Below, piece by piece: positions 43,264 through 51,807 of a stretch of 64,000 nt of DNA; positions within the stretch are counted from its first letter, which is position 1, and every line of letters begins with the position of its first letter. Origin of the DNA: Ketobacter alkanivorans. Lineage in GTDB: Bacteria; Pseudomonadota; Gammaproteobacteria; Pseudomonadales; Ketobacteraceae. The notes under the pieces were generated by a model that was not told the origin of the DNA, did no database searches, and saw nothing but the letters and a program-made list of their open reading frames with translations. The position numbers and the translations under genes are program-made. Location: positions 1,827,501 to 1,891,500 of the forward strand of contig NZ_CP022684.1 in NCBI RefSeq assembly GCF_002863865.1. The letters are read 5' to 3'.

Positions 43264-44289
43264 TTACAAGTTCTGCCTATATTCACCAGGCGTTTGCCCC
43301 ATCCAGTGTTTGAATGCACGAATAAATGCACTCTGTTCCGAGTATCCTAAAAGCAGTGCCACCTCGGAGGGTGACAGTGCAGGATCAGCCAAGTAACGCA
43401 CCGCCAGTCGCCGCCGGGTATCAGCCAATACTGATCGATAGCTATGACCATTAACACTCAACTTGCGATAGAAGGATCGCAGAGAGTATCCCATTTGAGA
43501 CGCCACGGTACTTGCGCGGGTATCACCATTATTCATCGCCGCTAATATGTTCTCTTGCAATTCCTGTAAAAATGTTTCGAAACAACCCGAACTCTCTGCG
43601 TCTTTCAACAGCATAGCATTTGCCTGCTGATCGAAGATCTTCAATAAATGAGGGTCTCGGGTTGCTATATCCATCAACAGCACATGGGATGGAACGTCTA
43701 CTCTGATCGACGAGCAATTAAACTCCACCGGACAGCCTAATATGGCTTGGTATATATCGCCATGCGCAGGCTTTGGAATCGGAAGACCAACTCGTGAAGG
43801 AGCAATGGGTTTCTTGATGAGGGATTGATAAAGATTAATAAATATCGCCGCGCTGAATTCACAGCTTAGCGCATTGTCATTTCCGCGCAGAGACCACTCG
43901 TGAATCACATCACTGCCCCGCACCTGAACTTCAGCCTTCAAATCAGTCAATACCAACGTCTGAAATCGGCCATAACGGGTCAATGCCTGGCCCAAAGTGC
44001 TGCAGGATGCCAACAGATAGCCCACCAATCCAAAGTGCTGAGGCTGGGCCATGCGGCCTATCCGAAGCCCTAATGCAGGCACCGGGTCAACCCTGTAAGT
44101 CTCATCCAGCAACGACGAAAAAGTACGGCTTTCCACACGCTGATTTTGCGCCGACAGATGAATGGAGTGCCTAAGATCTGATGCAGCAAGCTCGCGCTCA
44201 TCCAGATAGCGTAACAATACGTCAAGAAAACTGGTGGGCAGATAGGCTATGTCATTGTTCATCAACGCAGTTTTTACCACTTGGCACAT
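43264..44289 (-). CDS. AraC-family transcriptional regulator (OruR/ArgR-like)
   Basis: A 341-residue regulator. The N-terminal part (about 15-195) has the arabinose-binding-like dimerisation fold used by OruR-type regulators (PALGLRIGRMAQPQHFGLVGYLLASCSTLGQALTRYGRFQ). The C-terminal HTH_18 domain has MGYSLRSFYRKLSVNGHSYRSVLADTRRRLAVRYL and SPSEVALLLGYSEQSAFIRAFKHWMGQTPGEYR. It diverges from the redox fusion gene across 99 bases and is the obvious candidate to control it. Start uncertain between ATG 44289 and ATG 44262; neither has a strong ribosome site. Confidence 0.9.
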   Translation of the reverse strand: MCQVVKTALMNNDIAYLPTSFLDVLLRYLDERELAASDLRHSIHLSAQNQRVESRTFSSLLDETYRVDPVPALGLRIGRMAQPQHFGLVGYLLASCSTLGQALTRYGRFQTLVLTDLKAEVQVRGSDVIHEWSLRGNDNALSCEFSAAIFINLYQSLIKKPIAPSRVGLPIPKPAHGDIYQAILGCPVEFNCSSIRVDVPSHVLLMDIATRDPHLLKIFDQQANAMLLKDAESSGCFETFLQELQENILAAMNNGDTRASTVASQMGYSLRSFYRKLSVNGHSYRSVLADTRRRLAVRYLADPALSPSEVALLLGYSEQSAFIRAFKHWMGQTPGEYRQNL

Positions 44290-44388
44290 TATGTCAATGG
44301 CGACTGAAAGCGTCGATACAGACTTGCACCAAAGCTCTACCCTAAATGTCCTGTTTCCCCTTTTTTAAACCATCTTCTGGAGCGAATA

Positions 44389-47300
44389 ATGGCATACGTG
44401 GTAACTCAGGCGTGCATAGGTAACAAGCATACTAACTGCGTGGATGTATGCCCCGTGGACGCTTTCCGCGAAGGGCCGGATATGCTGTATATCGACCCCA
44501 AAGCGTGCATTGAATGTAATGCCTGCCTCGCCGAGTGCCCTGAGCGCGCTATTTACCCCCAGAGCGCTGTGCCCGAGGATATGAAGCCCTTTATTGCTCT
44601 AAATGCGGAAAAGGCCCTTATTTACCCTGTAATCAAAGAAAGTATCGGCCATCAACCTGGCAATTCCGCCGCTGCCGCATTGCAAGGCCATTTCGCCATC
44701 ATTGGCTCCGGGCCATCAGGGTTCTATGCAGCAGAAGAACTCCTCAAACAGATGCCGTTAGCCCAGGTTGATATGTTCGAGCGCCTGCCCACACCCTTTG
44801 GTCTGGTGCGTTATGGCGTTGCACCGGATCACCCCAGAATTAAATCAGTCACCGCCGGTTTTGAGCGCATCGCCGATCACTCGCGCTTGCGCTATTGGGG
44901 CAATGTAAACATTGGCACTGATATCAGTCGAGAAGAACTATTACAGCATTACTGTGGTGTTATTTACGCTACCGGAGGCTCCTCCAGCAAATCTCTTCCA
45001 ATCCCAGGTGCAGATTTACCCAACGTAATAAGCTCATCGGCCTTCGTCGGTTGGTACAACGGGCATCCCGATCACCAGGCCCTCCAAGTCGACTTGTCAC
45101 ATTCAACCGCCGTGGTCATCGGCATGGGCAACGTTGCATTGGACATTGCCCGCATGCTAGTGCTGCCCACTCAACAACTGAGCACTACAGATATGGCTGA
45201 CTACGCGTTGAAGCAGCTGCATAACAGTTCGGTAAGAGAAGTGTGCCTGCTGGCGCGTAGAGGCGCCGCACAAGCTGCCTTTACACCTAAAGAGTTAGAA
45301 CAACTAATGGCGATTCCTGATCTGGAGCTCATTGTTGATCCCAAAAGCCTTACTCTGGATTCTGCTACTCAGGCGTTGATCGACACACCTGAGTTCAGTG
45401 AGACCAGGCAGAACCTTGCCCTGCTACAACAAATAGCCAACCGCAAATACCCAGCCCCGACTGGCACCACTGCAAATCCGATCAAACGCATCCGCTTTTT
45501 GTTCAATCATGTACCGGAAGCCATTGAGGGTGTCGGTAACTACTCCGTCACCACTTCGCGGGGCATCATCAATGCAGGCCTTGTTATTCATGCCATTGGC
45601 TATAAAGGTTCACCCATTGGTAATGTCGCCTTTGATCATCGACAGGGTGTCATCTCGAATCAACATGGCCGCGTGGAAAATCATCAAGCGATCCTATCAG
45701 ATTCAGAATATGCTGTAGGCTGGATCAAACGCGGAGCCAGCGGCGTTATCGGCAGCAATAAACAGTGCGCACAAGAAAGCATCTCAGCATTACTTGATGA
45801 TCTGGTTATCAAAAGCCCGAACACAAAGATTCCTGGAGAGAAAAACAGCACGATCGAAACTTTGTTGAAACAGCGCAACGTTGAATATGTCACCTTTGAA
45901 GACTGGCGTCTTCTGGATCAGCATGAACAAGCACTGGGCCAAGCACAAGGACGACCTCGCAAAAAAATCACCGACACTACGGAAATGCTGGCGATCATTC
46001 ACAGTGCCCGTGCCAAGAAAGAAGAAGCCGAGCAGACCCGAGCAAGGCTACCGGTGAAAATTCATTTCCGTTCATGCACACTATGTGAGGCTATGTGCGG
46101 GGTCAAAATCACTCACCAGGGCGATCAGATTCTATCAATCGAAGGTGATCCAGACGACCCGCACAGCAGAGGCCATATCTGCCCTAAGGGCTATTCACTG
46201 CAGGATCTACACAATGATCCCGATCGCCTAAAAACACCCTTAAAAAAAGCCAATGGTCAATGGCACCCCATTAGCTGGGATGACGCCTTGGATGAAGTGG
46301 CAGAAAATTTGGTGAGGATTCAATCAAATCATGGACACGATGCAGTAGCCGCCTATTGGGGCAATCCTACCTCCCATAATCTGGGCTTACTGTTGGCAAC
46401 CAGTAAATTCCGCAAAGCATTGGGCTCAAAAAACCTGTTTACTGCCGCGTCATTAGATCAACTGCCTCACCAATTAACGTCTTACCTCATGCTCGGTCAT
46501 GGACAGGTGTTTACGATTCCTGACATCGACAATACTGAGTACATGCTCATGCTAGGAGCCAACCCTGCAGCATCTAACGGGAGCCTGATGTCATCCGGTG
46601 ATGTACTTAAACGACTGGAAGGTATCCGTGAGCGCGGCAAATTAGTATTGGTGGACCCGCGCCGCAACGAATCCGCTCACTATGTATCAGAGCATCTGTT
46701 CATACGGCCAACGACCGACGCACTGTTTCTGATTGGCATAATCCAACACATCATAAATAACAAACTATTCCACCCTGATCACCTTAAGCCCTTATTGAAG
46801 GGTTGGGATCAATTGCAGACTATTTTCGATGGCTTCGATCTACACCAGATCAGTGCACACTGTGGAATACCAGAAAAGGACATCATACGCATTGCGGAGG
46901 AATTTTCCGGAGCCAAACGAGCAATCTGCTATGGCCGCATGGGTATATCAGCACAGGCGTTCGGCACACTCAATCACTGGTTGATTAACATTTTAAACAT
47001 TATCACCGGTAATCTGGATCGCCCCGGAGGCATGATGTTCACCCAGCCAGCAGTTGATCTTTCCATCAAGCCGTCCACGGCTGGCAGCTATAACCATTAT
47101 CAAAGCCGGGTGCGTGGCCTTCCGGAGTTCAATCGAGAGCTGCCAACCAGTGCAATGGCCGAAGAAATGTTGGTACCCGGTGATGGTCAAGTACGTGCTT
47201 TTGTGTGTATTGCAGGAAACCCTGTGCTATCTGCTCCTAATGGTCGACAATTGGATCAGGCCTTGGCAGGTCTGGACTTTATGGTCTCACTTGATTTCTA

Positions 47301-48147
47301 TCTGAACGAAACCTCCAGGCACGCAGATATCATTCTGCCCCCCACCGGGCCACTGGAACACGAGCAGTACGATCTAGTCTTCAATCTGTTGGCCGTGCGC
47401 AACGTTGCCAAATTCGCAGAACCGTTATTTAAACCCGACGACCACACTCGATCTGATTGGGACATCATGCAAGGGTTAACCCAACGCATCAGACACCTTA
47501 AGACCGGAGATAACGAAGCAGGAAAACCACCCGAAGCAACCCCTGAACAAGTGGTGGATTTCGGTCTACAAAGCGGCCCCTACAAACTCACACTACAAGA
47601 ACTTAAACAGCACCCTCACGGGTTAGACCTCGGACCAATGCGCCCCCGACTGCCAGAACACCTCTATACAGAGGACAAGATGATTAATCTGATTCCCGAG
47701 CTCATGAAGGAGGACATGGCCCGGTTACGGCATTACTACTCAGAAATCAAAGATTCTGGCTCCCTGACATTGATCGGTCGTCGTGATCTGCGCACCAATA
47801 ATTCCTGGATGCACAACAGTCAAAGGCTAGTGAAAGGCAAGGATCGCTGCACTCTGTTAGTCCACCCCAACGATGCAGAACATCATGGAGTGAAAGACCG
47901 CGGTCGCGCAAAGCTGATATCCAGAGTGGGGGAAGTTGAAGTCGACATAGCCCTTACCGAAGACATCATGCCGGGTGTAGTGAGCCTGCCCCATGGCTGG
48001 GGACATGACCGAGAAGGTATTGCCCTTCGCGTGGCCCAAAGTAATCCTGGCGTAAGCGCAAATGATGTTACCGATGATCAGTTTGTGGATACTGCTTCCG
48101 GCAACGCAGCGCTTAACGGGGTTGCAGTTAGACTGGTTGGCATATAA
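44389..48147 (+). CDS. 7Fe ferredoxin + ferredoxin-NADP reductase + molybdopterin oxidoreductase fusion
   Basis: A 1252-residue single chain. Residues 1-90 are a 7Fe ferredoxin, with C9, C17, C21 and C40-x-x-C43-x-x-C46-x3-C50. Residues about 98-470 are an adrenodoxin-reductase/FprA-type flavoprotein: FAIIGSGPSGFYAAE for FAD, VVIGMGNVALDIARM near 240 for NADPH. A helical, charged linker (about 510-555) leads to a DMSO-reductase-family molybdopterin domain from 560, with the 4Fe-4S set starting at C563 in CTLCEAMCG and ending in GHICPKG, then YWGNPTSHN, MLMLGANPAASNGS, GRMGISAQAFGTLNHW and GNLDRPGGMM. FprB of mycobacteria joins the first two modules; adding the third is unusual. It would take electrons from NAD(P)H to a Mo site. 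Substrate unknown; no signal peptide, so cytoplasmic. Confidence 0.93.
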   Translation: MAYVVTQACIGNKHTNCVDVCPVDAFREGPDMLYIDPKACIECNACLAECPERAIYPQSAVPEDMKPFIALNAEKALIYPVIKESIGHQPGNSAAAALQGHFAIIGSGPSGFYAAEELLKQMPLAQVDMFERLPTPFGLVRYGVAPDHPRIKSVTAGFERIADHSRLRYWGNVNIGTDISREELLQHYCGVIYATGGSSSKSLPIPGADLPNVISSSAFVGWYNGHPDHQALQVDLSHSTAVVIGMGNVALDIARMLVLPTQQLSTTDMADYALKQLHNSSVREVCLLARRGAAQAAFTPKELEQLMAIPDLELIVDPKSLTLDSATQALIDTPEFSETRQNLALLQQIANRKYPAPTGTTANPIKRIRFLFNHVPEAIEGVGNYSVTTSRGIINAGLVIHAIGYKGSPIGNVAFDHRQGVISNQHGRVENHQAILSDSEYAVGWIKRGASGVIGSNKQCAQESISALLDDLVIKSPNTKIPGEKNSTIETLLKQRNVEYVTFEDWRLLDQHEQALGQAQGRPRKKITDTTEMLAIIHSARAKKEEAEQTRARLPVKIHFRSCTLCEAMCGVKITHQGDQILSIEGDPDDPHSRGHICPKGYSLQDLHNDPDRLKTPLKKANGQWHPISWDDALDEVAENLVRIQSNHGHDAVAAYWGNPTSHNLGLLLATSKFRKALGSKNLFTAASLDQLPHQLTSYLMLGHGQVFTIPDIDNTEYMLMLGANPAASNGSLMSSGDVLKRLEGIRERGKLVLVDPRRNESAHYVSEHLFIRPTTDALFLIGIIQHIINNKLFHPDHLKPLLKGWDQLQTIFDGFDLHQISAHCGIPEKDIIRIAEEFSGAKRAICYGRMGISAQAFGTLNHWLINILNIITGNLDRPGGMMFTQPAVDLSIKPSTAGSYNHYQSRVRGLPEFNRELPTSAMAEEMLVPGDGQVRAFVCIAGNPVLSAPNGRQLDQALAGLDFMVSLDFYLNETSRHADIILPPTGPLEHEQYDLVFNLLAVRNVAKFAEPLFKPDDHTRSDWDIMQGLTQRIRHLKTGDNEAGKPPEATPEQVVDFGLQSGPYKLTLQELKQHPHGLDLGPMRPRLPEHLYTEDKMINLIPELMKEDMARLRHYYSEIKDSGSLTLIGRRDLRTNNSWMHNSQRLVKGKDRCTLLVHPNDAEHHGVKDRGRAKLISRVGEVEVDIALTEDIMPGVVSLPHGWGHDREGIALRVAQSNPGVSANDVTDDQFVDTASGNAALNGVAVRLVGI

Positions 48148-48154
48148 CCCGAGT

Positions 48155-48832
48155 CTAAATCTCTGATTTATGGTCATCAATTACTTTCAGTAACTGGTTC
48201 ACGGTGGGGCGTGTTTTGTAATCCAGAGAGGTATGAGACCACACTACCGTGCCATGCTTATCAATAAGAAAAGCAGATGACACGGCAAATTTATGGTGCT
48301 GCTTGCCACTCCATTCTTCGATATTGATGCCATACTCCTGATACTTGGGCATCAATGCATCGTCTAATTTCATGCTGACTCGAAATAGATCGTGCACTAC
48401 CAATTCAGGATCGGACAATACCGGGAACGGAATTTCATAAGTCCGGGACACCATTGCCGCAGCATCCGGGATGTCAACGCTAATCAAAACAGGCAACACA
48501 TCGCGTGCTTTGAATTCAGGCCAGGCTTCTGTGAGCTGGCGAATCTGGCGATTACAATATGGGCACCAACCTCCACGATAAAACACCACCAGCAGCGGCC
48601 CTTTTGCCCTAAGACTTTCGAAGGAAACCGGCGTCCCGGTATGGTCGTTAACTTCAAATGAGACTACTTTGTCACCCTTCGCCAGACCAATACCATCATC
48701 GCGGGAGCCTAGTACAGCATTATCAGTGGCATTCAGCTCTGGTAATTTCACCGGCAATGCAATGCCACCCGCATGAGCGAACATGGTTAGAAAACAGAGA
48801 TTGATTACAAAAAAACCGATTACGATCCGCAT
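48155..48832 (-). CDS. secreted peroxiredoxin-like/AhpC-TSA family protein
   Basis: A 225-residue thioredoxin-fold protein with an N-terminal signal peptide (MRIVIGFFVINLCFLTMFAHA). The active-site segment is YRGGWCPYCNRQIRQL, a CxxC in the AhpC/TSA context VSFESLRAKGPLLVVF, with DIPDAAAMVSRTYEIPFPVLSD after it. It probably reduces peroxides or exchanges disulfides in the periplasm. AGGAG before the ATG at 48832 fixes the start, eight codons inside the longer frame. It is convergent with the fusion gene, 7 bases apart. Confidence 0.88.
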   Translation of the reverse strand: MRIVIGFFVINLCFLTMFAHAGGIALPVKLPELNATDNAVLGSRDDGIGLAKGDKVVSFEVNDHTGTPVSFESLRAKGPLLVVFYRGGWCPYCNRQIRQLTEAWPEFKARDVLPVLISVDIPDAAAMVSRTYEIPFPVLSDPELVVHDLFRVSMKLDDALMPKYQEYGINIEEWSGKQHHKFAVSSAFLIDKHGTVVWSHTSLDYKTRPTVNQLLKVIDDHKSEI

Positions 48833-48973
48833 ATTAGACTCCTGTTTACACGCCATACACCCGCGCGCAGATTGGCAGCATGGCTAATTCCATTCCAAGC
48901 GGACGTCAGTATCCTTGCCAAAGTCGATCTGTGTCAACCGGCAGGTCACCTTCGGAACAGTTCAGGCCGCAGA

Positions 48974-50296
48974 TTAGCCTTTATAAGAGGATGCATCGGT
49001 TGTGTATTCAGGATGGCCATATTCAACTAATAGCCGGTTGATCTTTTTGACCAACATTCGATCTACGATCCCATCAATCACAGGTATGCGCTGCGCAACT
49101 TTGGTCGCAACCACTTGCGGTAGGACATATGCACTCACCATGGCAAAGAACAGATAATCAATAGGTGACGCATTCACATTCATTTTTTTAGCCAGAGAAC
49201 GGTTGCCCTCACTTAGAAAGACGCGATAGAAAAACACTTTGGAGAAGCTTTTCTCCACTTGATTATAAATACGACTGCGAACGCGTTTGTCTTTGGGCCG
49301 ATAGGCTGCCATGGTGGCCCGCACCAGGGCACCACAGGTCTCATCGTCATAACCATCGCGCAGCGTTCCCGAATATGCCATCATTACATCCACAATCGCC
49401 TTCGGCGTGGCAGGGAGCAACTCCTCTGGCAAACCCAGTAAATAGCTCTGATATCGACACAGCTCAACAATAGCTCTCTCTTCCGATGTGAACTTCTTAT
49501 TCTTTCTCCCCATTGCAGCAAAGGCCGCAAGAAAGCCTGGTATGGTGCCTGCTGGCATCTGATCTACTTGGGGAATGGGGATGCCATAAACATTGACATC
49601 CCATTTATCTAATCGTGTAAGCAAATTAAATCTAACCATGGAATGCATTAATCGAACCATAGCGGCGGCCTTAAAGCCAACGCCATAGCGCTGCAATGCC
49701 CCCGGCAAAGTAGCCGTTGTAAAAAAGCTGGCCGTTTCGTTAACTCGCTGCACTGCAGATTCACTGGAAAGCGTACCCGTTAGTGCCATTGGCAATCCCG
49801 AATACTTGTTCATAAAAGTAGCAATAAAAGCACCGCGAATCGCAAATGGTGTCAGGTTGGCCATCTGGTTACGACTAATGCGCGCGCCCTCTTCAACCAG
49901 GTTCATATCTACCCATTCAGGGGTCTTCTCCATGGCAAAAATAAAGTCTATAAGTTCTGGTGGCGCATCAGGAACTGCGTCCAAGCCCTGATCACAGGCT
50001 TTCTGTAACATGCCAATTAAGCTCCTGAATCCGTACCGAGGCATCAATGCAGCGTAGGCATCTGCTACGATATCTCCCAGCATGGTATAAGCACGAGCGC
50101 GCTCTATTCGTTCAGCATCAGCCAGCAGGGCCGGCCTAAACTTTTTCGCAAGTCGACGGGGCATCTGGCTACGGTCACTGATTAGCTCCGCAAACCGAGT
50201 GGGTGTTTTGTCAAAATCGACTGCGCCATATAGCGAAGGTATACGCTCTTTCTGTGAGCGAACCTGTTGTTTTAGTTCTTGTAAGCTAATGGCCAT
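48974..50296 (-). CDS. MpaB/latex-clearing-type (DUF2236) oxygenase, paralogue 3
   Basis: A 440-residue DUF2236 protein related to the one at 4028-5269: KAAAMVRLMHSMVRFNLL carries the candidate haem His, followed by YGIPIPQVDQMPAGTIPGFLAAFAAMGRKNKKFTSEERAIVELCRYQSYLLG. It has the same DIV-DAYAALMPRYGFRSLIGMLQKACDQGLDAV N-terminal layout. No signal peptide. AAAGGAAAG fixes the start. It is preceded on its strand by a wax-ester-synthase remnant. Confidence 0.8.
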   Translation of the reverse strand: MAISLQELKQQVRSQKERIPSLYGAVDFDKTPTRFAELISDRSQMPRRLAKKFRPALLADAERIERARAYTMLGDIVADAYAALMPRYGFRSLIGMLQKACDQGLDAVPDAPPELIDFIFAMEKTPEWVDMNLVEEGARISRNQMANLTPFAIRGAFIATFMNKYSGLPMALTGTLSSESAVQRVNETASFFTTATLPGALQRYGVGFKAAAMVRLMHSMVRFNLLTRLDKWDVNVYGIPIPQVDQMPAGTIPGFLAAFAAMGRKNKKFTSEERAIVELCRYQSYLLGLPEELLPATPKAIVDVMMAYSGTLRDGYDDETCGALVRATMAAYRPKDKRVRSRIYNQVEKSFSKVFFYRVFLSEGNRSLAKKMNVNASPIDYLFFAMVSAYVLPQVVATKVAQRIPVIDGIVDRMLVKKINRLLVEYGHPEYTTDASSYKG

Positions 50297-50367
50297 ATAC
50301 GCTTTCCTTTAAAAAATGCCATCTCAAACGATAACATTGAATCAGCGAACATGGCACTGAATGGGGA

Positions 50368-50676
50368 CTAAATAGGCTCACCTGTGTCGTGAATTGCCAG
50401 CGTCTGCTCTTTCGCGCCATTCAGGTCACCGTTAATAGCCAAACAGGCTTCCAAACGATCGGCGTATCCAACGGTTGTTATATTGAGGGCATAACCATCA
50501 AACAGAATTGAAATAGGATACATGGCTTCTAATTCAGCACCATTCAAATATAACTTACTGCGAGTGGCGACCACATTAGAACCCACTAGATTAAATAGCT
50601 TTGACACTCGCATGCCAAAACCCGATATTTGCCCTAGTATCAGCGGAGAAGTCGCAACGATAATGTAGAGGCGCAT
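50368..50676 (-). pseudogene. C-terminal remnant of a wax-ester synthase/diacylglycerol acyltransferase
   Basis: The 102-residue frame matches only the last part of WS/DGAT enzymes: SNV at about 33-35, then SKLYLNGAELEAMYPISILFDGYALNITTVGYADRLEACL, which runs in parallel with the C terminus of Acinetobacter AtfA (TLYLNGAKLDATYPVSALL, PGQALNITLVSYGGKL, from memory). The N-terminal catalytic HHxxxDG domain is absent and only 68 bases separate this frame from the next gene, so the enzyme is truncated. The first 25 residues are not similar and may be read from decayed sequence. It is a gene remnant in a lipid-rich neighbourhood. Confidence 0.7.
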
Positions 50677-50744
50677 TATTGGGCAGTTTGAACACCATCA
50701 AGCCACCCACGTTTTTAGTATGCGCCAGTGCTTTTAGATGCGAT

Positions 50745-51059
50745 TCAGGCTTGAATGGGGGTACCTGAAAACTTTAGCTTGGCCATTGCAACTTTGATAA
50801 ACCCCTTCATATTATTCGCGTCATCAACCGTAGCAGTGTACTTAAGCGTCAGCTTCATTGGCTTGGTGGTTTTACTCTTCCAGGTTAGAGTTTCTCCATC
50901 AAATTTCCCATCTTCAATTTCCTGAACACCATACTCCTCACTGTTCATAGTACCCGTTAGGGTTGCGCCATCGGATTTAAGGGTTACAACACTTTTCTCT
51001 TCCTTGCCACCAGGCGCCTTCACAACAAAATCCCAACTGCAATCGATTACTTTAGACAT
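50745..51059 (-). CDS. small beta-barrel (lipocalin-like) protein of unknown function
   Basis: A 104-residue protein made almost only of alternating strands: WDFVVKAPGGKEEKSVVTLKSDGATLTGTM, EEIEDGKFDGETLTWKSKTTKPMKLTLKYTATVDDANNMKGFIKVAMAKLKFSG. Proteins with this KSDGATLTGT... DGKFDGETLTW... PMKLTLKYTATVD pattern are common in proteobacteria and actinobacteria beside lipid and CoA genes, and the fold suggests binding of a small hydrophobic ligand. No signal peptide. AAGGAG lies before the ATG. It stands between the nitroreductase and the remnant on the same strand. Confidence 0.75.
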   Translation of the reverse strand: MSKVIDCSWDFVVKAPGGKEEKSVVTLKSDGATLTGTMNSEEYGVQEIEDGKFDGETLTWKSKTTKPMKLTLKYTATVDDANNMKGFIKVAMAKLKFSGTPIQA

Positions 51060-51117
51060 ACATGTTCTCCTTGCTTTATATTATTTTGATGAGATACGGT
51101 GTTTCTTATTAAATAAA

Positions 51118-51807
51118 TTATTGATCGTGGAATACCGTGGTTTCGCTTAATTCGGCTCGCCCCATACGCGTGTTATTAATTGGGTCGTCGATATCCTCAT
51201 ATCCGAACGAAATCCCAAACAACAATTTATAACTGGCATCAACCTCTAACACTTCCCGTACTGCATCAGCATGAAACCCCAGTGAAGTTTGCGGACAACT
51301 AGCCAAGCCATGGGCGGTGAGCGCCAACATCAGGGTTTGTGCGTACATGCCAATATCAGCGGCTTCCCGCAGTCCAAAGTGTTCAGGCAAAAACAAAAAT
51401 GCCACATGGGGAGCACCAAAGAAGCGATAATTACGCATAAATACTTCCATACGTTGCTCTTTGTCTTTGCGCTCCAACCCTACCGCACCGTACATTTGAT
51501 TAGCTGCATCAAATTGACGCTCTTGGTAGATACCATGATATTTTGGCTCATAAGGGTAATCCAGTGTTGTCATGCCACGCATTGTATTGACCGGCAGGAT
51601 GTCACGCAGACGCTCCAGCTTGCCACCACTCACCACATGTACGGCCCAAGGCTGAGTATTGCAGTTAGAAGGAGCCCGGCCGGCAATGCTAAAGACGTGC
51701 TGAATCAGTGCCTGACCAACAACTTGCTTTTTAAAACCACGCACCGATCGGCGCTGAGTGACCACGGCCTCAAAACACTCAGCCAGAGTCGCCTGCTCAA
51801 GATTCAT
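51118..51807 (-). CDS. nitroreductase-family flavoprotein
   Basis: A 229-residue FMN enzyme: RRSVRGFKKQVVGQALIQHVFSIAGRAPSNCNTQPWAVHVVSG holds the FMN-contact residues RRSVR and PSNCNTQPW; GLASCPQTSLGFHADAVREVLEV and LLFGISFGYEDIDDPIN follow. The family reduces quinones, nitro groups or enones with NAD(P)H. The start overlaps the stop of the MBL gene by 4 bases, so it is the distal gene of the large catabolic operon. A reductase for an unsaturated or quinonoid intermediate would fit. Confidence 0.9.
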   Translation of the reverse strand: MNLEQATLAECFEAVVTQRRSVRGFKKQVVGQALIQHVFSIAGRAPSNCNTQPWAVHVVSGGKLERLRDILPVNTMRGMTTLDYPYEPKYHGIYQERQFDAANQMYGAVGLERKDKEQRMEVFMRNYRFFGAPHVAFLFLPEHFGLREAADIGMYAQTLMLALTAHGLASCPQTSLGFHADAVREVLEVDASYKLLFGISFGYEDIDDPINNTRMGRAELSETTVFHDQ

